Source: Isoetes taiwanensis
Lineage: Eukaryota; Streptophyta; Lycopodiopsida; Isoetales; Isoetaceae
DNA length: 64,000 nt
Assembly (NCBI GenBank): GCA_021234155.1
Contig: JAJEKV010000008.1
Location: 17,210,006 to 17,274,005, forward strand
Direction: 5' to 3'
Positions 55,125 through 64,000 of this stretch are shown here, in pieces (position 1 is the first letter of the stretch; every line of letters begins with the position of its first letter). The position numbers were made by a program, and so were the translations under genes. The notes beneath the pieces were generated by a model. That model had not been told where the DNA came from, did not search any database, and saw only the letters and a program-made list of their open reading frames with translations.

Positions 55125-57711
55125 GGAACATTACCGAAAATACCCTTAATTCTCTAACTATTTCCCAATTGCCCTTCATATTTCCTAAATTCAAAATGCC
55201 CCTATTCTTCCCGCCTTGTGTGCCTCGCTTTCATCAATACCATCCCGCCGGACCTCCTCCCTATCCCGGATTTTCATCAAACCTCTCTATTCTTCCCTCA
55301 AATTTTCATCGACACGCTTGGAGTTCATGCTCGGTTTCTCTGGCTGCGCCGTGATTGGGGATTCTCTGAAAAATATGCTTCTTAGTTCTCATGCATGCTA
55401 AGGTAAGGACAGTTTCAATTCAATGGATTTAAAGTTAGAACCACAAGATGATTCAATCTTGCAGCTCCGTAATGCTATCGAGAAGATGCTATTCGCTGCC
55501 ATGTAGAATTAAAAGTTCGCGGGTCGATAAAACCAGTTCACAAAGATCTTGTCGATCAATCATGTCCATGGCGCTTTGCATGCATCGCTTATACATGGTG
55601 GACCAAGATGTGAAATCAAGAATTTTATTAGCATGCATACTTGTGGAGGCATAACCAAGTCAGGCAACAAAGAAGCTTCTCCTGTCATGTTGGCTACAAA
55701 GTTTTTTGGGCAAGATTAGAGATGATTCAAGTTATAAGCCAAAAAACAGTTTCGTGGCAGATTATAGAAGGGAAACGGGTACGGAAATAAGTTACAAACT
55801 TGCTTATAATGCTATCAAACATGCTCTTGGTTTGATTCATGGGGATTACTCTCTGCGTGATATAAGAAAGTTGCGGGATATTGTGAAGCAATTCGCAAAG
55901 AGCCAATCCAGTACAATAGCTCTTGTGCAAGAAACTGCGGATGGCAAATTTTACAGACTTTTTTTGGCATTTGGTTCCTGTCTTCAAGGATGGAAATTTT
56001 GTCGTCCATTCATTGGTTTAGATGGGACATTTCTCACAGGCAAGTACCTTGGCCATTTACTATGTGCAACAGGCATTGATGCGAATGGAGCGCTTTATCC
56101 TATTGCATTCGGATTCATTGACAACGAAAGTGAAGACAATTGGGTTTGGTTTTTGCAGTTGTTACGTAATAGTATTCAGGTTACAGAGCCTATTACTTTC
56201 GTGTCCGATAGAATGAAGGGATTGTTGCCAGCTATGGATCTCGTATTCCCAGATTGTGAACATGCTTTTTGTATGAGGCATCTTGATGCAAATCTGAAAA
56301 AGAAGTGCAACAATGGTGAGTTCATCCGGTTGTTTTGGAAAGCTGCATATGCACAATCTATAGAGGGGTTCAATGAAGCCATTATGTGCATGAGAGGAAT
56401 GAATAATGATGCAATCGATTGATACTTGCATCCGCGCCCGAGCATTGGGCCACCGCAAGAATTCAAGGGAAAGCGCTACGGTCATCTAACGCCTAACATT
56501 GCAGAGGCTTTGAACTCTTGGCTACTTGAAGCCGAGACAAGCCTTTACTATCAATGTTGGAAATTATTCTGGAGGCAACTTGTCGAAATGCTTTTACGGT
56601 GAATTATAATGAGGGACAAGCATTGTTGACGGCTCGTGGTGAAAATGTTTGCATTTGCATTAGTGAAAGATGCACAACAACACATTGGAGTGGTAACCGA
56701 GCGTGCTAGAAGGTATAGAATTTTTCCTTCCGATGCATTTGTTTTTTGAAGTGCATGGTCCCGGCATTCTTATGTTGTTAATATTGAGACCGTGACATGT
56801 AATGTGTTTGGATTGGCGGACCCTTTGAGTTGCCTTGTGCTCATGCCATGGCTGCAATTTTGTTCAAAAGGCAACGCCTGATTATATGCACATCGTGGTT
56901 ATTTCTTGAGTTCTTATTGCGGTTCATATGTCGGAGCTATTTATCCAGCCCAATCTTAACCAACTAGAAGAGATCAAATGCTTCCACTGCAACAAGGCGT
57001 CCTCCCGGTAGGCCTAAGAGGAAGCGTGAACGTACAGAAGACAAGACTAAAGCAAAACGTATTTACAAATGTACACGCTGTGGTAATAATGGCCACAACG
57101 AGCGGACATGTAGGAATCCCATTTGAGCACATTGATTAAACCAAAACACATTTGTTTTGATTCATTGGTTGTTTTGATCCATCCCGAAAGCCAGTTATGA
57201 ACAATTCTTCTTTGAAGCATAATCATATTGTAATGTGTAATGTAACTATTTCTCCGGATATGAATGCACTTCTATGTAACTATTTTTTGGACTGGGCATA
57301 CTGTAACTGTCTCTGCTGCATTTCCTAGAAAGCCTATTCCTCAGGAAGAAGCTAAACGTTAATGGCCTCTTCGGTACCAGAAGAAGGCTCAAGAAGCAGA
57401 AGTGGATCATGCCTTTTATAAGCTTGGTATTTGTGTGTGATACAATGCACGTTGAACTACTTATGAGAGAACTACTTGGTTGCGAGCTTAATTGGTTATT
57501 TTATACCTTCCAGACTATTTGGGTAGAGTAGTGGAGTTTTTAAAGCAAAGAAATAACGATCTCTACGGTTCATCAACTTGAAGATTCGACGTCGTTCAAC
57601 CGTGAACTGTCATTCGATGAAAAATAGAGGGGCATTTTCGGAATTTAGGAAATATGAAGGGCAATCTGGGAAATAGTTAGAGAATTAAGGGTATTTGGGT
57701 AATTTTCCCAA
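55125..57711 (+). mobile_element. Mutator-like element (MULE) with ~80-bp terminal inverted repeats
   Basis: The left TIR is at 55131-55206 (TACCCTTAATTCTCTAACTA, TTTCCCAATTGCCCTTCATA, TTTCCTAAATTCAAAATGCC). The right TIR is its inverse at 57622-57708, with a few changes and small indels. The outer ends are GGAACATTACC and GGGAAAATTACCC (inverse), typical of plant MULEs. The element is about 2.6 kb with one transposase gene. A 9-bp target duplication could not be confirmed by eye. Confidence 0.88.
55470..57126 (+). pseudogene. MULE (MuDR-type) transposase, frameshifted
   Basis: The longest intact part is 55706-56422. Order: a CPWRF...-type N-terminal zinc-binding region (55560-55700, shifted); a helical region (SYKLAYNAIKHALGLIHGDY); then the MULE catalytic domain. 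That domain has IGLDGTFL (first Asp), ALYPIAFGFIDNESEDNWVWFL, FVSDRMKGLLPAM (second Asp), CEHAFCMRHLDANLKKK and FNEAIMCM (Glu). A stop at 56420 is followed by further shifted pieces, GKRYGHLTPNIAEALNSWLLEA (about 56470). Next come a SWIM zinc finger (LPCAHAMAAI, 56829) and a CCHC zinc knuckle (CTRCGNNGHNERTC, 57070-57111). Intact relatives cut and paste the element. This copy is inactive through at least three shifts or stops. No second gene (mudrB) is seen. Confidence 0.92.
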
Positions 57712-58615
57712 AATTAAATATGCCACAAGTCGCAACCTGATTGGCTCTGTGGGCAGGATTGCAACTAAAAGTTGCTTTTATTACGTTCATATGTTGAAGA
57801 CAGCTCAAAAGAAGACTTCCATAGCCTAAAGTTTCGGGCGCCGGGATCGAACCAGCTTGGCCAGCACTTTCCTGCAAGAATCGGCCCTGCAAGCATCGGC
57901 CAGGGCGGATTTGAAGGTCTGCTATGGCGTCCGCATCCTATAATCCGTCCTTTTCATTGCCTGTATTCTTTCTTTGCATTCAGGGGAAAATCGGCATGGA
58001 AAACCTGTGCCGGGGCTTCCATTTTTGCCTTTTTTGAACTTCTAATTTTTTTATAGGAGACGAATCCTCAGTTCTGGAGCTTGATGTTTTCGTCTTAAGC
58101 ACAGTTATTTTAGGACCTGCATATTCTTGCCCTGCTGCAAAGAATCGGCCATCGCTCCTCCAATCGTAAATCACCAGTAGAGCAAGCAAAATGCTTGATC
58201 TTTTTTGGTAATCTTGGTAATAGGAGGCGGGCTGCAAAAAACTCAAGGAGACTGACCTTGACATCGGAAGCAGGGCTTTCAAAACACAGGGTAAAAAGGC
58301 AAGGATATGCTATGGCGGATAAAGGCAGCTCTCTGGCTGAATCTAAGCTCTGCCGCAAGAATCGAACATTTGAAGTAAAAAGAAAGAACCGACCTCGTTG
58401 AAGCAGGAATCGACGGTTTTGAGGCAAGAACCGACTACTTAATGCAATTGAATCTGCCTTATGCTAATCCTTCTTCGGCAGCTTTTGATTTTCGTCTTCA
58501 TCTCCTACATTATTTGGATCCTCGAATCCGTTCTTCGGTGCTTTGCACTTTCATGCTTTGTAGGGTCTGTTGAATCCTTCTCGTTCTAGTGCTCGAATCG
58601 TAAAAGCAGGTTATT
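57712..58615. other. No recognisable gene
   Basis: GC-richer than its surroundings. The motif GCAAGAATCGGCC and variants (AAGAATCG, AAGAACCG, GGAATCG) are interspersed at 57867, 57884, 58138, 58357, 58387 and 58426. Overlapping frames on both strands, none recognised. Confidence 0.35.
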
Positions 58616-58619
58616 TAAC

Positions 58620-59245
58620 ATTCTGTCCGCGCTTCCAATAGCGCTGTGCCACCTGGCACACATTCAAACCCTGAATGTGGAGCAGAGTCTCATCGACCTA
58701 CTCCGGCAAGATTTTACCCGCTCTTCAGCATGCTGCAGAGATCTACCCGCTGTTTTTACCCACCATTTTGAAGATCCACTGCAGAGATCCAGTGTTTTAC
58801 CCACCGTTTTGAAGATCTATTATGCATTCAAGTTGTTTTTACTATCCAAAGAATGTTAAATGCGGGTCGGCATGGCTTCCACATGAGAATGTCAACAAAA
58901 TTGTCATTCTTGTATATGTTTTTCAGCCTTTGGAGTCCAATCCTATTGCGCCACGTGGCTACTTTCTTCATGGCATGTCTCAAAGATCTCTGCGATGTTC
59001 ATATGCAGTTCCATTCGGCAATTTACCTCACGTTCCTCTTTTTTCTTGCATTTTGACACCTTTACCTCACATTCTGCTATTTTTAACTCACATTCCACTC
59101 CGTTTACTTGCATTCCGAATTCTTGGAGCTGCGCTGAATGTCAATTTAGTGGTCTCCACGTTACAGGAATGGCTCATTACATGCCATTCCTGGCATGTCA
59201 ACAGGGAAGGAATGGCATGTAAAGAGCCATTCCTGTATACGGTAG
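58620..59245. mobile_element. MITE-like repeat with ATTACATGCCATTCC termini, copy 2
   Basis: Shares with copy 1 (49830-50350) the words GCGCCACGTGGC (58948), TTTACCC/TTTACCTCAC-type iterations and the terminal palindrome. At its right end (59165-59240) AGGAATGGCTCATTACATGC is mirrored by GCATGTAAAGAGCCATTCCT around the core CCATTCCTGGCATG...CAGGGAAGGAATGG, giving a hairpin of about 75 bp. ACCCACC(A/G)TTTTGAAGATC is duplicated at 58757 and 58798. Confidence 0.65.
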
Positions 59246-59258
59246 TTTCTTTTCTGCT

Positions 59259-59793
59259 CTAGCTCGGGTTGTTTGGCCAGTCTTCCAGGCCAGGTTTATA
59301 GTTGCGGATTTTTTCCCATTTCGTAAGATTTTTCCACTGTTTTCTGTCAACTGGGTGTAAACATTTTTGGGTTGCCCCTAAGGGGGCAAACCTTGGCTTA
59401 GGTGGGTTGTTGGCATATTTCAAGAATATGCTGGTATATGCTTGGGATATTCCAAAAACTGCTCCAAACCTGCTAGCCCCCTTAAACTGGCGGTCATCCT
59501 CGTTATTGTGCGAGACTCGTTTTACCTTGTATAACCCGATGCTCGTATGGCCGATGCTGGTGGGTTTTGCAGCTTCGGTCATGGCCGGTTTGATTATAGC
59601 GCCTACTTCTTCTGCGATGGTCAGCTTAGAAAGCTTCATAGTCATTTCCGACATCACAAACAGGGGAGGAGCTATGAGCAAGCTTTGTAGAACAAGAACA
59701 ATGTTAAGGCAAATCCGGCGGATTCTTTTTCTGTTGCACAAATATGGTGGATTCTTTTTTCGTTTCACAATCCGCATGACAAGTTACCTTTGA
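59259..59793. other. Region open on both strands, unrecognised
   Basis: A 172-codon minus-strand frame (59777-59259; charged, with YLCNRKRIRRIC and LYKVKRVSHNNEDDRQF) and a 163-codon plus-strand frame (59302-59793; hydrophobic, with LVWPMLVGFAASVMAGLIIAPTSSA) overlap almost entirely. I recognise neither. The hydrophobic plus-strand frame may simply be the antisense of the other, or the reverse. Confidence 0.25.
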
Positions 59794-59799
59794 ACATTT

Positions 59800-60440
59800 T
59801 TCTTTTCCATGTTCTGCATCCACAGCGCCCTGTTCTTTCCTCCTGTTTTTGGAGCGCCTTATAAGAGGAAGGCTCAGCGAGCTCTTCTTCTGAATCGACT
59901 CAAAACATACTAGGTCCTGCTTCTGAATCGGCAAAGGAAAGTTTCTTCTCCTGAATCCAGCCGGAAGACAGTAGGAACTTTAACTGTGCGCCCAGGTCTC
60001 GCTATTGTCGTCCCAAATCCTACTGTAGACTAGGCCGCACTTGCAAATCCAGGTTTCGCTATAAAGAACTCAGGCTATGTTGTGAATCCAGGTTTTGCAG
60101 CAATGGCCCTTCTATATCAAGGAATTCAGGTTTTATTATAAACTCAGGCTTTACTCCAGGTTTTATGGCAACGGCCGTTTCCCATAGTCTCACTCATTTT
60201 GCTGCCGGATTGCTATTACCTTTTGAAAAAAGTTCGCTCTAGGGTTTATTTGCCATAGCCACAGCTCCATTTTCTTTAACCGCTTTTCTTGGATCCGAGT
60301 CCCTGCCCTTGGAAATGGCACTGCAGGGTTTCAGGAGGCACGCTTCTGCATGTTTTCAGTAGTCTGCTGCTAAGCTCCCCTGCAAAAAAGCCATGGCTAT
60401 CAAGAACCATGGGATTTTCTTTTGCCTTTGTGTCTCTGTT
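59800..60440. other. No gene; short AATCCAGGTTTTGC iterations
   Basis: AAATCCAGGTTTCGC, GAATCCAGGTTTTGC and ACTCCAGGTTTT recur at 60051, 60086 and 60155. Translated they give NPGFA repeats, but the frame is broken. Confidence 0.35.
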
Positions 60441-60444
60441 TTAG

Positions 60445-61265
60445 GCAAATGTTATTAGAAGCCATGGCCGTGGCTGCGCATGCGTATATGCCTAATTTTG
60501 TTCAGAGACTGAATCAAGAGCTTATCATTGCACAAGGTGGCATCAAGCTTTTGGCTAGAGCAGCAGATGATGCAGAAGATCCACAAATACTAAGGATGGT
60601 TGCAGGCGCCATTGCAAATCTTTGGAGCAATGATAATCATCCCAATTTGTTAAAAAATAACAACAAATTCAGGAGTGATGATAATGGCAATAATAGCAGT
60701 GAAGTGATATACAGGGATGCATGTATATATGAGATGTTTTTGGTTTCTCATTTCTTAAGGAGATAAGAAATCTGGTGAGGTTTAGGCAGTTGCTCTTTCA
60801 GACAACTTACAAACGACGTTGAGAGAAGAAGGGGAAATAAGAGCTCTGTTTGTGATGGTAAAATCAAGACATCCAACTGTTCTCGCCCAAGTGGCTAGAG
60901 GGATTGCTAATTTGCAAAATGTGAATCTCGGACAGCAGCACAAGGTATGAGTTGCCCTCGTCGCCTCAATTCTGTATGCTATATGAAGTCTTAATGCTAC
61001 ACGAAGTAGAACTGGCCGATCTCTGCTCATTCATGATGGGGCACTGCCATGGGTTGTCAATAATGCCAACAATGAAGCTTCACCCATTTGTAGACAAATT
61101 GAACTTGCTCTGTGTCATCTTGCTCAACATGGTATGTCCAAAGTGCTTTTCTATCAAACTAGTACGTTCTAATTATTATAGATCATATATTCTTTGCAGA
61201 AGTGAAGCTGGAGGAGCACTATAGGAACTTAGTCAGATTTCTAAATAGTAACCTTGCCATGCGAA
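60445..61265 (+). pseudogene. Armadillo-repeat kinesin (ARK / KIN-U type) fragment, intron-containing pseudogene
   Basis: Four former exons encode armadillo repeats like those at the C-terminus of plant ARK kinesins. Exon 60445 to about 60640 reads LNQELIIAQGGIKLLARAAD and DPQILRMVAGAIANL. Exon 60802-60944 reads NLQTTLREEGEIRALFVM and HPTVLAQVARGIANL. Exon about 61003-61131 reads GRSLLIHDGALPWVVNNANN and ICRQIELALCHLAQH. Exon 61200 to about 61260 reads EVK...GGAL-stop-EL. Acceptors (TTTTAG, CTTTCAG, TTTGCAG) and donors (AAGGTATG, TGGTATGT) are still visible, so this is a genomic, not a processed, copy. The last exon has an internal deletion and a stop where relatives have Trp. The motor domain is absent. 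Intact ARKs move along microtubules and shape root hairs and organelle positioning. Confidence 0.85.
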
Positions 61266-61368
61266 CATTGAATAGTTGTGTAACTTTTCAAACAGAATTG
61301 CGATGGCTTCAAAGGATAAAATAAGTGTGCAATATTTTGCTAGCTACTCTTAGTTGTACAACTCCCAA

Positions 61369-63395
61369 TTTTTTTTTTTTTGAAGAATATAAGAATATAT
61401 TAAACCACTAGAATGCGATCAAGTACAATGATAAGTGTGGAGCTAAGAAATGAAGCTTCCATCATGATCCACAATCGTAGGAATGTCGACCAAATTTCGC
61501 TTTAACTCGCGCTGCACAAGCTTGAGACCGTAAGCCTGCCACAACTTATGCCTCAAGATCGAACCAACCATCTTTGATTCCGAAGACCTTCGCCTCTGTC
61601 TTTTCCAAATCGCCACAAAAGCCAAGCTTTGCATAAATGAAACGCCGCCCTTGACCACCCTTCACCCGCTAGGAAGGACTCCCAAGAGAATCTTCTCGAC
61701 TGCATAGCTCTCACCCAGGACCAAGCTGCCCCTACCTCTGTGCATAGGACAAAGCAGTGCTCAATGGTCTCACGTCGCCTCCCACATAAAGGGCATGTTT
61801 CCGCTACCTGAAGCTTGAACCTGTGGACTCGGACATTCACCCTGAGGCTACGGTGCAAGATCTGCCACAAAAGGGTACGGATTTTAGGAGGCGGCAATGT
61901 ATTCCACGCCCACTTCCACATGGCGGGCCACTTACTCCCTGGAAGCTTAAGCGACCACTTATCCGAAGGTGGCAACGTGTCCTGAAGCGCTAGAAGCCCA
62001 TAAGCCGATGCTACAAACTGAGATGCATCAAGTTCACTATGCGACTTCCAAACGCGATTGACTCTGCAATGGAATAGCATTGGCAATTCTGGTCCAAGTC
62101 CGTATGTCCCACCGCCGAAGGCCAAATCTCTCCCTAAAAAACTCCCACGGCGCCAGATGACCCTCCCAATACCAGTCACGGATGGATGTTACCCCTGCAA
62201 AGAATCCATCGGTCGAAAATACCGGGTGTAAGGAAGAGGCCAAGGAGATGCGAGAGTCCAAGGGTACCCGTGAGAAAGGGCGGGAGGCTACCATACACCT
62301 GCTAGGGTCCAATGAAAAGAGAACCTTGACCACCTTCCAGGCCTTCAGGAGGAGACCCTTAAGAAAAGGTGAAGCATGAGGGAATGGCCGCAAATCCTCA
62401 AACAGAGCCCACGGCAACTGAGCCGGAATAGCTGGCTTCCTAAACACAATAGAGTGACGGCTTTAATCGTGCCACAGAGCCAAACTGAGGATTGTTGCTC
62501 CCGCAAACAACCGCCAGATGAATTTCGACACGGAACCTTCGCCGTGCAACGACACATCAAGCATACCCAAGCCCCCCGCGTCGCGGGGACGCACACACTT
62601 CCACCATGCGACCTTCATTGTAGCCCCCTCCTCATTCCCTCCCCAAACAAAATTGCGGGCCATGGTGTCATCCAACTCCTTAATCACACTTTACGGTGCA
62701 AGTATGCGAGGAGGTCGTAAATATGAGTGCTACTACAAAGCAATCGACTTGGCTACCAATCCTACCAGCCATGCTGAAGTTTACTTCCCTCCACCAATTC
62801 AAATGCTTTGCTTAAGATTCTGAATGTCTCCACCAAATTGCCCTAGCATTAATGTCCAAGCCAAATGGTATGCCTAACAGTTTAGGCGTGTGTGTGGCGA
62901 TGTTAGAGCCCGTGGAAACTGACTCAACCACGCGGAGGAGGTTCCTCCAAGTACCCACATGGCGAGCACTTGACCCGCTTAAGCAAGCATCCCGGTTAAA
63001 GAAAAGGCATCCAAAATATTCTTGGCTGCCCGAGATTGACTCATCTGCATGAAGAAAGAGGAATGTATCATCTCGCAAATTGACCGCAAAACCTGCTGCG
63101 ACCCATCATCCATCGCGAGACCTTGCACCACATTGTCGCGAATTGCCACCAAAAAGCTGCGAGGAGCCACGCCACTATAGTGAACAGGAAGGGGGCCAAC
63201 GGACATCCTTGCCTAATGCCTCGGCCCACAGAGAAGATTGAAGAGGTCTCACCCTGACACCACACTGTCGCCCTAGCAGACATGTGCAGCTTCATAACCG
63301 TTTCCCTGAAACTAGGCCCGCACCCAAAGGCCTGCATCATATCTGCCAAGATTTTTGGAGGGTCTGGTCTGCCACGTTTGTAATCTACTAGTGTA
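61369..63395 (-). mobile_element. LINE, minus strand, 5'-truncated within reverse transcriptase
   Basis: The 3' end is a 13-T run on the plus strand (61369-61381), that is poly(A) on the minus strand. Minus-strand pieces read in order. 63406-63068 has the RT box IRQGCPLAPFLF. 63078-62812 has DDTFLFLHADES and PKLLGIPFGLDINA. 62687-62463 has ELDDTMARNFVWGG and WWKCVRPRDAGGLGMLD. 62447-62037 and 62179-61553 include W-rich helices and the zf-RVT pattern CPLCGRRRETIEHCFVLC. One extra base turns the FADD active-site box into QFARDD with a shift (about 63073). The endonuclease and the first RT boxes are missing. Inactive. Confidence 0.92.
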
Positions 63396-63509
63396 ACTAG
63401 ACACATATATCAAAATAGACCCCATGGATATAATTCATGTACTTGTACTTGTGTGTGTGAATCAAGCTTTGGTATGATTATGCCCACCCCATCAAAAAAA
63501 AAAAAAAAC
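63396..63509 (+). mobile_element. 3' end of another LINE-like insertion (A-run)
   Basis: The sequence TTTGGTATGATTATGCCCAC...ATC is followed by 15 A residues (63494-63508), resembling a plus-strand LINE 3' UTR and tail. It abuts the 5' break of the minus-strand LINE. No coding part is left. Confidence 0.4.
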
Positions 63510-64000
63510 TAGCAAAAAGCACACCAGAAGGCTTTAGCAAGGTAAGGCTTGTTAGGTTTTTCTTTTGACTTCCCTTCGCAAAAGGAACCAGTATTTCTTA
63601 GACTTGCTAGGTTGTTGTAGACATGTTGGATGGCTTGGTGCTTTTGATGTTTGGATTTATTTTGCGTTGATAAATAGTACTTTGCGTGGAAGAAGGCCAC
63701 AAGAAGAGCTGTGCTCCCGACTTCATTGGGGCGAGAGAACGCGCTCGGGCCGCTACCCGCCCACGGCCTCCACGCGGCAGCCGGGCCCCTCAAGATCAAA
63801 GGCCCCAAGACTCAGCCACTCCACACCATCCCAGCCACGCCACCATCCCCGGCCAGAGGACCCGGCCCTAAGCCCACCTTTTTGACCCGCCATGACTGAC
63901 CGGGAACTCCGGGGAGCGCAGCGAGAGGCTAATCACCGTAGTCCGAGGCATGCGAGGAGATTTCAGCCGGGGGGAGAGTCTCGCCCACAACATCCGAACA
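63510..64000. other. GC-rich end segment, unrecognised
   Basis: From about 63700 base composition jumps to well above 60% G+C. Several Pro/Arg-rich frames are open (63565-63885, 63711-63899), and a frame from 63892 (MTDRELRGAQREANHRSPR) runs off the window end. This could be the 5' region of a retroelement or a GC-rich gene start; not decidable here. Confidence 0.3.

Noticed and set aside
56162-56485. Two overlapping minus-strand frames over the MULE
   Set aside because: Shadows of the transposase; the plus strand carries the conserved motifs.

Overview
The window looks like nuclear DNA of a land plant with a large, repeat-rich genome. Host-type genes have plant introns and plant families: a vicilin-like cupin, a mitochondrial phosphate carrier copy, an armadillo-repeat kinesin remnant and a histone H3-like gene. 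The rest is mostly decayed transposons (Ty3/gypsy, LINE, MULE, a DDE family, MITE-like fold-backs) and tandem repeats. The mixture, especially the DDE family and the LINE types, suggests a non-flowering plant (fern, lycophyte or gymnosperm), but this is inference; no organellar or rRNA marker fixes the species. Very many frames are broken by single-base shifts, which may be true decay or uncorrected assembly indels.

0-18 kb: Ty3/gypsy integrase debris (592-940), a 5'-truncated LINE with a 34-A tail (1440-2690), a broken three-block DDE transposase (3763-6870), a direct-repeat pair (7455-7640 and 9159-9345), an FCP1/CTD-phosphatase-like pseudogene on the minus strand (9491-10060), then a minus-strand LINE ending at an (AAT)51 tract (15205-16550) that sits inside a second Ty3 element whose integrase end, chromodomain, polypurine tract and 3' LTR follow (16551-17990).

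19-31 kb: the most unusual architecture. A histone H3-like gene with a long acidic and basic N-terminal extension runs on the minus strand (31340 to 19348), but it is split by about 11 kb of foreign DNA (19849-30847). The insert has matching inverted ends (GCATGATTTCATTAATT-type). It is CpG-rich and ORF-poor, and carries a decayed unrecognised minus-strand gene (22782-20364) and three tandem copies of a small unknown gene near its right end. A fourth copy of the small gene, intact, lies at 41989-42282 behind the same terminal sequence. Another copy of the histone gene's N-terminal half lies at 44847-45720.

32-36 kb: the best-preserved genes. A six-exon vicilin-like bicupin (32221-33986) encodes 440 residues with a signal peptide and a lysine-rich linker. 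An intronless mitochondrial phosphate carrier copy (34855-35772) has one in-frame stop.

36-52 kb: mostly tandem and dispersed repeats, retrotransposon LTR scraps, an aegerolysin-domain gene on the minus strand (48402-48850), MITE-like repeats and a near-perfect fold-back hairpin (50986-51145).

52-64 kb: an intron-containing Crypton/DUF3504-type tyrosine recombinase gene (53071-54457), preceded by a minisatellite; a MULE with about 80-bp terminal inverted repeats (55125-57711); a second MITE-like copy; an ARK-type kinesin armadillo-repeat pseudogene (60445-61265); a minus-strand LINE reverse transcriptase (61369-63395); and a GC-rich end segment. The points I rate most worth checking are the plant Crypton-like recombinase, the 11-kb terminal-inverted-repeat insert, the extended histone H3-like gene and the plant aegerolysin.
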